Of a stretch of 44,227 bases of DNA, positions 1-8,107 are shown in pieces; positions within the stretch are counted from its first letter, which is position 1, and each line of letters starts with the position of its first letter. The stretch comes from Eubacteriales Family XIII. Incertae Sedis bacterium (GTDB lineage: Bacteria > Bacillota > Clostridia > Peptostreptococcales > Anaerovoracaceae), in contig JAISBV010000099.1 of assembly GCA_031266025.1 (NCBI GenBank), forward strand, positions 1 to 44,227. The letters are read 5' to 3'. The position numbers and the translations under genes are program-made. The notes under the pieces were generated by a model, which was not told the origin of the DNA, searched no databases, and worked only from the letters and a program-made list of their open reading frames with translations.

Positions 1-510
1 GGTTCTGCCCTTGCTCCGAACCAACAGCATGAGTATTTCAAATTCTTTCAGTGTCAATGTCAGCTCCGTGTCGTCATATACCGCCTTGAATTCCTCAGGC
101 AGAAGCGTCAGCTTGCCGCAGTGAAGTTCCTTTGCCAAGGCTCCGCTGCGCCGCAACAGAGCTTCCGCGCGTTTCAGCAGCAGTTGTATCTTAAAGGGTT
201 TTGTTACATAATCGTCCGCTTCCGCGTCGAAAGCCATGATTTCATTTTCATAATCGGAAAGGGCTGTCATCATCAAAACGGGAGTATTGTTAATTTTGCG
301 AAGCTCCCTTAACAGTTCGTAACCGCTCATACCGGGCAGCATAATATCAAGGATGACAAGTTGATATGTATTCTCATAGAATTCAGCATATGCTTCGTCG
401 CCGTCGGCGCAAGCGTCTACCTTATATCCCGCGTCGGATAAAAAGGCTTTAACGGTATTGCAAATATTCTCGTCGTCCTCGACAAGCAAAATTCGTATAG
501 ACAAGTGCAT
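1..510 (-). CDS. OmpR/PhoB-family response regulator, C-terminus cut by window edge
   Basis: This is the N-terminal 170 codons of a two-component response regulator. Translation of the minus strand shows a receiver domain: the acidic pair in LLVEDDE near the start, the phospho-acceptor Asp in LVILDIMLPGMSG, the T in MMTALS and the K in DDYVTKPF. A linker and the start of an OmpR-type winged-helix domain (ELTLTLKEFEILMLL) follow. The protein runs off the left edge, so its partner kinase and exact subfamily cannot be seen. The start is either ATG at 510 or TTG at 504. The AAGAGG Shine-Dalgarno at about 514-519 is better spaced for the TTG. Direct repeats just upstream (539-557) suggest autoregulation, as is common for this family. 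Confidence 0.9.
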   Translation of the reverse strand, partial: MHLSIRILLVEDDENICNTVKAFLSDAGYKVDACADGDEAYAEFYENTYQLVILDIMLPGMSGYELLRELRKINNTPVLMMTALSDYENEIMAFDAEADDYVTKPFKIQLLLKRAEALLRRSGALAKELHCGKLTLLPEEFKAVYDDTELTLTLKEFEILMLLVRSKGRT

Positions 511-524
511 CACCTCTTAAAAAG

Positions 525-557
525 AATAGCATAGTAATCTGTAGTTTTTCTGTAGTT
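525..557 (-). promoter_or_regulatory. Candidate response-regulator operator and -10 region
   Basis: The 8-mer CTGTAGTT occurs twice, at 539-546 and 550-557, a period of exactly 11 bp. On the minus strand this reads AACTACAG twice, just upstream of -10-like TATGCT/TATTCT sequences at about 525-532. One-turn direct repeats close to the -10 are typical of OmpR-family binding sites. Binding by the adjacent regulator is inferred. Confidence 0.45.
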
Positions 558-640
558 AGGGCTGCAAAATTACATCTCGTTTTTTAGAATATCAATTCGC
601 GGATAAGGATAAATTCTCGGGAAAAGAATGGGATAATATA

Positions 641-687
641 CTTGCCAAAATCGAAAGCAAAGGCGCGGCGCCAATCGGCGCCGCGCC
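641..687 (-). terminator. Rho-independent terminator of the SLH protein gene
   Basis: An 11-bp perfect GC-rich stem (662-672 paired with 677-687, loop AATC) lies 44 bp beyond the stop codon of the 2428-residue surface protein. On the minus strand it is followed by the T-rich run TTTGCTTTCGATTTTGG. Confidence 0.8.
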
Positions 688-730
688 CCTGTCAATCCGA
701 ACACGGTTCAAAACCGGGTCAAACCAAAAC

Positions 731-3700
731 TTACATTTTTGCCGTCTTCTCTATAAACCTCATGATCATGGCCGCGACCTCGGCTCGGGTGGCCGTGCCC
801 TTCGGGGCAAGCTCCGTGCTCACGATATTCGAACGGCCCGTTATGATCCCTTCGCTTACGGCCCAGGAGAGGGCGTCGCCGGCCCATGATGATACGTCTT
901 TCGCGTCGGGGAAGGACGTGACGTCGCTTCTTGCCGATACGTTCATACCCTGCGCGCCGGCGTAGCGGTAAAGTATGGCCGCAAGCTGTTCGCGCGTGAT
1001 CTCGGCGTTAGGAGCGAAGAGTCCGTCTCCTATGCCCGTCACTATGCCGTTCTCGGACGCCCACGCCGCGGCGTTCGCGTAGTATTTGTCCGCGCTTACG
1101 TCGGAGAAGCTCTCGCCCGTCGAGACGGGCTCGTTCTCGAGCCTGTAAAGCACCGTGACGAGCATGGCGCGCGTCATGGACGCGTTCGGACTGAATTCTG
1201 TTTCGGACGTGCCGTTGAAGAGCTCTCTGCTCGCAGCGAAGCTGACCGCGTCCGCGTACCAAGACCCTTCCGTCACGTCGGAGAAGGATTTGGATCTGTC
1301 CTCTATCCTGATCGTTGCCGAACCCGAGAGGGGCACGAGAAGATCGTCTTCTATGATAACGGACTTCTTGATGATCTCGGATGTGCCGTCGGAGTGTACA
1401 AGTACGGCCACTGTGCCAAGACCCGCGTCCTTTGCGGGGATGGCGGCCTTTATGCCGCCGTCGACGGTTGGCAATGACTTGCCGTCCGACTCGACCGTAA
1501 AGATATACGTGTTCGCTGTTTCGGCTTTCTCGGCTTTGACGGATATGTCCTTGCCGCCCGCGGCAAGTTCGGCCACGGCCTTTTCGGGCAGAAGCACGCT
1601 CGCGACCTCGGAGCGTATCTCTATGTCGGACTTGCTTTCGGACGCCTGCTTCACGAACTCCGCGGGCATCTCTGCCGTGATCTTGCTTACGCTCTCTCCG
1701 CCTGTGTCGACGTTTACGACAAGGCGCGAGGCTTCGCCGCCGCCTATGGGATTATCCTTGTCGGGAGCATCCACGACCGTAATCGCTTCGCCGTCCTTGA
1801 CCATCGTCGTCGAGGGTACGCTGACTGTCGGCTTTGATCCGTCTTCGGGCGCCGCCTGCGGCGGCGACACTGCGGAACCGCCTTGCCATCTCAGCACGGG
1901 ATAGCCGCTGTTGATATTGTTTGTGTCTTTGACGAAGCCGCTGCCGAGCAGCGTTACGAATTCGTCCGACTTCATGTAGTCGCTCGTGCGTTCGCCGGAG
2001 TTGTCGGCGCTTCCGCTCGAATACCAGCCGCCGTCCTTCGCGCTGTCCGTGAGGTAGTAGCTGTTTACGGGAACCGGGGCGCCGCCGTTGTTCGTGCCGA
2101 GACCCATGGCGTAGCCCGAAGGCGCCGTAATTATGCCGTAGCTGTAGCTGTTTTCGATGGGTATTTCGACGCTGCCCGCTATGCCTCCTGCGGGATTCGT
2201 GTGCGTGCCGTTCACCGTGCCCGCGTTGTAGCAGTTACGGATTATGCCGCCGTTCCACGCCGCTCCGACTATGCCGCCTATGCCCTTCGCGTCCGTGGAG
2301 CTTATACTCGCGAAGTTCGCGCAGTTTTCTATCGTCGCGCCGCCGATGTTCTTGCCTATCTTGCCCACGACGCCGCCTACGGAGCGGTTCGCGCGCACTG
2401 AGCCGTACACGGCCACGTTCTTTACAGCCTGTCCGCTTACCTTCGCGCCTTCGTTGTCGTGGTTGCCGAGACGGCCGATAAGACCGACTGAGCTGCCGTC
2501 GCCGAAGTTGCCGTTGGAGACGTGCCTGTCCGCGTAGATAGTGACGCGGTGACCTCTTCCGTCGAATACGCCGTTAAAGCTCGCGTCCACGCGCGTATCG
2601 CTGTTGTTTCGCGCCATAAGGTACTGGCCGCCTATCGGCATATAGTTGTTGTTCCTGCCCATGTCTATATCCCTGCCGAGGTAGACTGTCTTGTCCGCGA
2701 AGTCGAAATCCCCGTAGTGGTATGTCGGCGTGGCTTTGTTGTTGCCCTGCGGCCCGTCGGCGTCGCCGAGCCCCGTGTTGATGTGTATATAGCTCGCCTT
2801 GCCGGCCACGGTGTCTATCTCGCGGTTATAGAGCCCGTTCACAAGGGCCGCGAGACCCGCGAGTTCGGCCGGCGTGTTGATCGTGTACGTGCTCTTGTCG
2901 GGATCGAACCAACGCAGGTCGAGACTCTTGCCGTCCCAGACGCCCGCGTAGATGTCGCCCGAGCCCTTTATGCCTTCTTTGAACGCGTCGTCCTCAGCCC
3001 CCTGTTCGGGCGTGGATGCGGGCGTTTCGACCGCGATAAAGTCGACCGTCAGCTTAACGTTCCAAGCCGGCATCGTGAAGCCGTACTCGCCTTTCGCATC
3101 CGCGTTGAGCGGCCTGCCGTCCCATTTCAGGCTGTTCGGCACGAGACGGTAACCCGTCTGCGTGTAGACCGTCAATGCGATGCTCTCACCGGCCTTGGCA
3201 CTTGTCGGGCTTGCCGTTACCGTTCCGCCCGTTATGCCGGGGTCAACGCCTATGTAGAAGGTCGGATCGGTTTCGACCGAGAAACTCTGTTCTATGCTGC
3301 CGCCGTCGAGGAATAAGGCGGTGAGCGTGTAGTTTCCGACGGGCAGTCTGTCCATGTAGGATTTGGATACAGTTATGACCGTGCTGCCTTCTTCTACTGT
3401 ATAGTCCGTATCCAATACCAACTCATTGCCGCCCAATTCGAGACTCGCGAACAGCTTATGATCCTTGGCTATGATCAGCGCGAAATCCTGCGCCTCGCCG
3501 GCCTTAAACAGCGTGCCGTTCGGTACGGTCACCGCCGGCGTCTCGTCGTCGCCCGGATCGCCGCCGCTTCCGTCGCCGGATAGGGTCACGGCTATCCTTA
3601 TGTTCGCGTCCGGCATAACGAAGCTGTAGACGCCGTCAACGGGCGTCAAAACGGCGTCGCCGGCCTTTACCTCAAACTCGCTCGCCAATGTGCTTACGGC

Positions 3701-6700
3701 AAAACTGACCGTCTCGCCCGCGGCGGCGCGGAAGGAGTCCACTTCGCCCGTCAGCACGATGCTCGCCTTGCCGCCCGTTACGCTCGTCGCTATGGTCTTG
3801 TAGGGCGGCGTGATCCATACGGAACCGATGTAGTAACTGCCGTCTCCGCCGAGAGGACGCGAGCCGGCAACGCCCATGCTGAGTGAATAGATATCCTCGC
3901 GCATACCCTCGAAGTTGCGCAGGGCGCGTTCCGTGTCCGCGTGATCAAGAAGATATTTGATCGCCGCATTCAGCTCGCTGCCGTTGCTGATCTCCAAATC
4001 AGTGCCGACGACTTCTTTCGGAAGACGTACAACGCGGTCGTTGTAGCTAGTTATTGCTATGACGGCCGGTACGGGCGTACCGTCGCCGAGCGATTTTAGC
4101 TCCGCCTTATACTCCTCCACTCCGCCCCAGTCGGTTTTGCCGATAAGGAAGTCCTCGTAGTAGTAGCGCGTCATGCCCGCGAAACTGTCAAAGGCCGCGG
4201 GCAGCGCCCATTTGCCGGGGTAGCGCGGGTCGTTGCTCGTGTAGGGGTCTTCCGAAGGCTGTGAATTCGTAGCCGCCTTCATACCGAAACCCGCGTAGTT
4301 CTCGCCCGTTATGTCGGGGTACGCGCCGTTGTTCGCGTTGTAGTACGCGATGATGTCGTCCGAAAGTATGCCCTTCTTCACGACGCCGAGACGCGCGTCA
4401 GGTTTCATGTCAACGCCCGAGTAGACGATGGGACTCCTGCCATCTTTCGTGAAGTCCGTGATAAACGCAGCCTCGTCGCCTTTTTCGTCCACATAGGTCT
4501 GCTTGACCGCGTCGTAGTTCCAGTTGCCTATTTGCGTACCCGTCGCGCCGTCGCGGCTTGTGATGTAGACGCCGAAGCTCGGACGCGCCTTGTCGTGCCC
4601 CGGTTCATATTCGGGATCATCCGGACGCAGAGCCAATGTAACAGTGCGCGAAGCGCCTACATAGACCGTATCGCTCAGGCTCTCACGGCCCGGCGCGCCG
4701 GCTTCATAAGAGTATGTTCCCTGCGCAACGAAGTAGACCTTGCCGCCGGGCTCGAAAGGCGCGACAATCTCGCCGCCCGTGTCTCGCAGCTCCACGCTCG
4801 CGTTCGCCGGCGTTACGTTAAAGGCAAGCCTTAGCTCTATGGGAATGACGGGAACCTCCGGCGCTTCGCCGTCGCTGCCGTCCCACAGCCTTTCGGGCAC
4901 GGGATAGCCGCCCTCGTTGTATTTGATCTCATCGGGCAGACCGGCCGCCGCGAGCATCTTCGCGAGCATAGCGGCCACATAGGACGAGTTCGCCGAGTTG
5001 ACCTCGGCGCCCATGCCGTCGAGACCGAGAAACGCGTAGTAGTTATCGGAGATCAGACCCGCGTTGTCCTCATTGAAAAGGCCGAAAACGGGCCCTATAG
5101 CGCCCGAAGCTCCGCTGACGGCGCCCGTGTTGTAGTTGCCGCGCGCCTCGCCGTAATGGGCTCCCGAGTTGTCCGAATACGAGCCGACGAAATAGCCGAT
5201 AAGACCGCCCGTGAAGCCGTCTTCACCCGCAGACGCGACGCTTACCGCGCCGCCGTTATAGTTTTCACTGACGAATCCGTTTGAAGCGACGCTGCCCGCA
5301 ACGCCGCCCGCGGAATGCGACTCGGCAGTGACGGCGCCGAAGTTCATGTTCAGAGACAGCGTGCCCGTCAAATTGTGAAGACCGACGATGCCGCCGACGT
5401 CGTAGCCGCCTGTAACGGCGCCGTAGTTTACCGAAGCGCCGACGCTTCCGTGCGACGTCATGCCGACGATGCCGCCGATGGCTCTGTTATAGTTACCAAG
5501 TCCGGATATATTGCCTTTGTTCACGCAGTTCGTAACAGCGCCGTTGACATTCATAAAAGAGCCGACAATGCCGCCGACATTGGTAACGCCGTATACGTCG
5601 CCTTCGTTTACACAGTTCAAAACGATGCCGGAGTGGATGTCGCCGGCGATGCCGCCGACATTGCTGCCGCCGGATACGTTTGCCTTGTTTACGCAGTTCG
5701 AAACGATGCCGGAACTGAGGTATCCGACAATGCCGCTGCCGTTTATGATTTCGCCCTCGACGCGGCAGTTTTCGACCGTGCCCGAGGTCGTTCCGACGAT
5801 ACCGCCCGTATTGCCGTACCCGTTGACCGTTCCGATAAAGGCGCAGTTATAGAAGGAACCGCCCGCCGCCGCAATACCGCCTGTGGCTTGTTGTGACTGA
5901 GTAACCTGAATCGAACGTCCGTCTTGATTCGGCGGCGTTCCGCCGCTTACGCTGCCCGTTACCGTCAGGTTTTTGACGACGCCCGATCCGATCTGCGCGA
6001 ACAGCGCGCGCCGGTTGCCGGTCGGGCCTATATCTACATTGATCGTATGCCCGTCGCCGTCAAATGTTCCGTTGTAGGAATAGAATTGCTCCCTAAGAAA
6101 ATATGCGCCGAACTCATAGAGACTGTAGCCTATCGGGTTGTAATCCGTTACGCCGCTCAGGTCGATGTCTTTTACAAGGCGCGCGTCGATCTCGCTGCTC
6201 CCGGACAATACCTGCTCGGACAGCCATACGATATCCTCGGGGCCGTCAAAGAGGTAGTAACCGTCGGCGTCTCGCTCGGGCCCGCCCGTAGGCAGGGGCT
6301 CAAACCCGGAGGCGCCGGAGCGCAGGTACACACTGACGTCATACGCGGGCATAACAAAGCTGTATGTATTTTCGTCCGCCGCCGTCGCCGCGAAAGCATT
6401 GCCATCCATGGCGGCAGATATGATCCACAGTTCATTGCTTTTAAGCTTGTAGCCGCCGGCCGGCGTCACCGTGATTATGACGGTTTCGCCTGCTTCCGCT
6501 TCGGTCTGCGATACGGACGCGTTGCCGGTCGTATAGCTGAACGCAGTTATTGTGTATTTTTGCGCCGAAGCCGCCAATACAAAGCTTGCCGTTATGCTCG
6601 GCGCGGCTTCACCGCGCTTGGCGAGCACGGTATATTCGTTCGCATCGCCTGTCGGAACAAGCCCTTCTGCGTTAAGCGTCTCAAGCTCATAACCGTTGGC

Positions 6701-8017
6701 CGGCGCCGCCGTAATGCGCAGTACTTCGCCGTCGCGCACTATATCTCCGCTCTGAACGGCAGCGTCGCTGCCTACCCGGACAACGGAGAGCGTGCCGTTG
6801 GCCGGGTCAGGAAAATTTATTGTATGCGCAAATGTCGCAAAAACGCTGCTGGCCGGCGCCGACCGGGTTGTATAGACCGCTTGGCCCTGTACGCCGACAG
6901 ACGGAAGCTTGATGCCGTCCACCCAGACCTCGTCGATAACGTAGCCGGCCGCCGTGGCTGTGACAGTATATCGGCCGTCGGCTTCATTCGTCACCGTGCC
7001 GCCCCATCCCGCCGCTGCGTCTATAGCGCCGGGGCTCGTTGTATCCGGGTCGGCATCACCGATTGCGGCTGTTTTGATCATAACGGGCGCGGAGACTTCC
7101 GAATCGCTCCAATCGCTTGTATTGCCCGCAACGTAGCGCGCCCTGAACCAATAGTCCGTATCGGGCGTCAACCCTTCGAACGTCGGGCTTGTCTGCCAAG
7201 CGCCGTAGCCGTTGTCACTGCCCGTTGAGGATATTTGATACTGCAATGCCGCACTCGAATCCTCAGACGACAAACTCGGCGCCGCCAATGTAATGGCGCT
7301 TGTGGTTGTTATGACCGAGCCGGAAAGTGTTGGAGGGGAGAGTTGGGTGACAGTGGGGGCGGATGGCCTACTGTCAATTACTCCCAAAGATGAGTTTTCT
7401 GATTTTTTTATTACCCCGTTAACAATATTAGCAGTTTCGTGAATGGTTACAGATCTGTTTGCTTGTGTTCTCGAATCATTTATGAGCGGGATATCGGTTG
7501 GACATATAATCTTCGTTCCGGAACCGATAACCAACTTCGCGCCCGTGTTATATAAGGAAAACAATGCTTCGAGATTTTCCAAGCCGCTGCAATTACTGAA
7601 ATCAAAGGTTATGTTCTCTAAAGACAGAGTAGTGTTTCGGGCTAAAAGTATAATCCCGCCCGTATACGAATTAGACTTAAAACTTTCACGCGAAAGCACA
7701 ATTTTTGCAGAACCGTATTCTGAACCCAATGACCACGTTTCTGTGTTAGTACTAATACAGTCAGAACTCACATCCAAATATATAGTGCCGTTGTATGCAA
7801 GCAACTCTTTTGCTTTCGTAAAAGTTGCTACAGGGCTACTCGCAGAACCGTTGTTTGCATCAGACCCTTGGCCGACATACGTGCTCATGTAGACAGCATC
7901 AAGGTTCCCAATTGCAACGGTGTTCGCCGGAAGAAAAACAAACATACCAAATAGCATTGAGAAAATCAACATGCCAACGATTCCGTAGCGCATATTATAA
8001 AATCGTTTCTCTCTCAT
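731..8017 (-). CDS. Giant SLH-anchored surface protein with FN3, bacterial-repeat and GLUG modules
   Basis: This is a 2428-residue secreted, cell-wall-associated protein. Modules in order: a basic N-terminus and hydrophobic signal segment (about residues 1-36); a short beta-helix-like segment (about 40-200); a fibronectin type III-like domain (about 219-317); repeat modules of the form NGTLSV...GYELETLNA; a first run of GLUG motifs (GGIVG...NCVNKGNISG, about 590-1000); an unassigned segment of about 300 residues starting near KARPSFGVYITSRDG; a second GLUG run (about 1670-1960); and three SLH domains in the last 190 residues (SFSDVTEGSWYADAV, SFSDVSADKYYANAA, SFPDAKDVSSWAGDA). SLH domains bind pyruvylated secondary wall polymers, so the C-terminus is the anchor. 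The first 200 codons are clearly more AT-rich than the rest. An adhesin or matrix role is inferred. The next Met (residue 9) is an alternative start. Confidence 0.9.
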   Translation of the reverse strand: MREKRFYNMRYGIVGMLIFSMLFGMFVFLPANTVAIGNLDAVYMSTYVGQGSDANNGSASSPVATFTKAKELLAYNGTIYLDVSSDCISTNTETWSLGSEYGSAKIVLSRESFKSNSYTGGIILLARNTTLSLENITFDFSNCSGLENLEALFSLYNTGAKLVIGSGTKIICPTDIPLINDSRTQANRSVTIHETANIVNGVIKKSENSSLGVIDSRPSAPTVTQLSPPTLSGSVITTTSAITLAAPSLSSEDSSAALQYQISSTGSDNGYGAWQTSPTFEGLTPDTDYWFRARYVAGNTSDWSDSEVSAPVMIKTAAIGDADPDTTSPGAIDAAAGWGGTVTNEADGRYTVTATAAGYVIDEVWVDGIKLPSVGVQGQAVYTTRSAPASSVFATFAHTINFPDPANGTLSVVRVGSDAAVQSGDIVRDGEVLRITAAPANGYELETLNAEGLVPTGDANEYTVLAKRGEAAPSITASFVLAASAQKYTITAFSYTTGNASVSQTEAEAGETVIITVTPAGGYKLKSNELWIISAAMDGNAFAATAADENTYSFVMPAYDVSVYLRSGASGFEPLPTGGPERDADGYYLFDGPEDIVWLSEQVLSGSSEIDARLVKDIDLSGVTDYNPIGYSLYEFGAYFLREQFYSYNGTFDGDGHTINVDIGPTGNRRALFAQIGSGVVKNLTVTGSVSGGTPPNQDGRSIQVTQSQQATGGIAAAGGSFYNCAFIGTVNGYGNTGGIVGTTSGTVENCRVEGEIINGSGIVGYLSSGIVSNCVNKANVSGGSNVGGIAGDIHSGIVLNCVNEGDVYGVTNVGGIVGSFMNVNGAVTNCVNKGNISGLGNYNRAIGGIVGMTSHGSVGASVNYGAVTGGYDVGGIVGLHNLTGTLSLNMNFGAVTAESHSAGGVAGSVASNGFVSENYNGGAVSVASAGEDGFTGGLIGYFVGSYSDNSGAHYGEARGNYNTGAVSGASGAIGPVFGLFNEDNAGLISDNYYAFLGLDGMGAEVNSANSSYVAAMLAKMLAAAGLPDEIKYNEGGYPVPERLWDGSDGEAPEVPVIPIELRLAFNVTPANASVELRDTGGEIVAPFEPGGKVYFVAQGTYSYEAGAPGRESLSDTVYVGASRTVTLALRPDDPEYEPGHDKARPSFGVYITSRDGATGTQIGNWNYDAVKQTYVDEKGDEAAFITDFTKDGRSPIVYSGVDMKPDARLGVVKKGILSDDIIAYYNANNGAYPDITGENYAGFGMKAATNSQPSEDPYTSNDPRYPGKWALPAAFDSFAGMTRYYYEDFLIGKTDWGGVEEYKAELKSLGDGTPVPAVIAITSYNDRVVRLPKEVVGTDLEISNGSELNAAIKYLLDHADTERALRNFEGMREDIYSLSMGVAGSRPLGGDGSYYIGSVWITPPYKTIATSVTGGKASIVLTGEVDSFRAAAGETVSFAVSTLASEFEVKAGDAVLTPVDGVYSFVMPDANIRIAVTLSGDGSGGDPGDDETPAVTVPNGTLFKAGEAQDFALIIAKDHKLFASLELGGNELVLDTDYTVEEGSTVITVSKSYMDRLPVGNYTLTALFLDGGSIEQSFSVETDPTFYIGVDPGITGGTVTASPTSAKAGESIALTVYTQTGYRLVPNSLKWDGRPLNADAKGEYGFTMPAWNVKLTVDFIAVETPASTPEQGAEDDAFKEGIKGSGDIYAGVWDGKSLDLRWFDPDKSTYTINTPAELAGLAALVNGLYNREIDTVAGKASYIHINTGLGDADGPQGNNKATPTYHYGDFDFADKTVYLGRDIDMGRNNNYMPIGGQYLMARNNSDTRVDASFNGVFDGRGHRVTIYADRHVSNGNFGDGSSVGLIGRLGNHDNEGAKVSGQAVKNVAVYGSVRANRSVGGVVGKIGKNIGGATIENCANFASISSTDAKGIGGIVGAAWNGGIIRNCYNAGTVNGTHTNPAGGIAGSVEIPIENSYSYGIITAPSGYAMGLGTNNGGAPVPVNSYYLTDSAKDGGWYSSGSADNSGERTSDYMKSDEFVTLLGSGFVKDTNNINSGYPVLRWQGGSAVSPPQAAPEDGSKPTVSVPSTTMVKDGEAITVVDAPDKDNPIGGGEASRLVVNVDTGGESVSKITAEMPAEFVKQASESKSDIEIRSEVASVLLPEKAVAELAAGGKDISVKAEKAETANTYIFTVESDGKSLPTVDGGIKAAIPAKDAGLGTVAVLVHSDGTSEIIKKSVIIEDDLLVPLSGSATIRIEDRSKSFSDVTEGSWYADAVSFAASRELFNGTSETEFSPNASMTRAMLVTVLYRLENEPVSTGESFSDVSADKYYANAAAWASENGIVTGIGDGLFAPNAEITREQLAAILYRYAGAQGMNVSARSDVTSFPDAKDVSSWAGDALSWAVSEGIITGRSNIVSTELAPKGTATRAEVAAMIMRFIEKTAKM

Positions 8018-8061
8018 TTTGTAATATTAACCACCTGTGATGTTTAAGAACACACCAAAAG

Positions 8062-8093
8062 ATGGAGCCGCCTCAAAAGAAAGGCGGCTCCAT
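8062..8093 (-). terminator. Terminator between the two GLUG genes
   Basis: A 12-bp perfect stem (8062-8073 with 8082-8093) and an 8-nt loop lie directly after the stop of the 932-residue gene. On the minus strand the hairpin is followed by CTTTTGG. The tail is short, so partial read-through into the SLH gene is possible. I see no convincing promoter in the remaining gap before that gene. Confidence 0.75.
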
Positions 8094-8107
8094 ATCGGAG
8101 AAAAAAC

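Noticed and set aside
1155-3316. Long open frames on the plus strand opposite the SLH protein gene
   Set aside because: They are antisense shadows of a GC-rich coding region: composition is biased, no Shine-Dalgarno sites are present, and no family features are visible. The minus-strand protein has clear domains.
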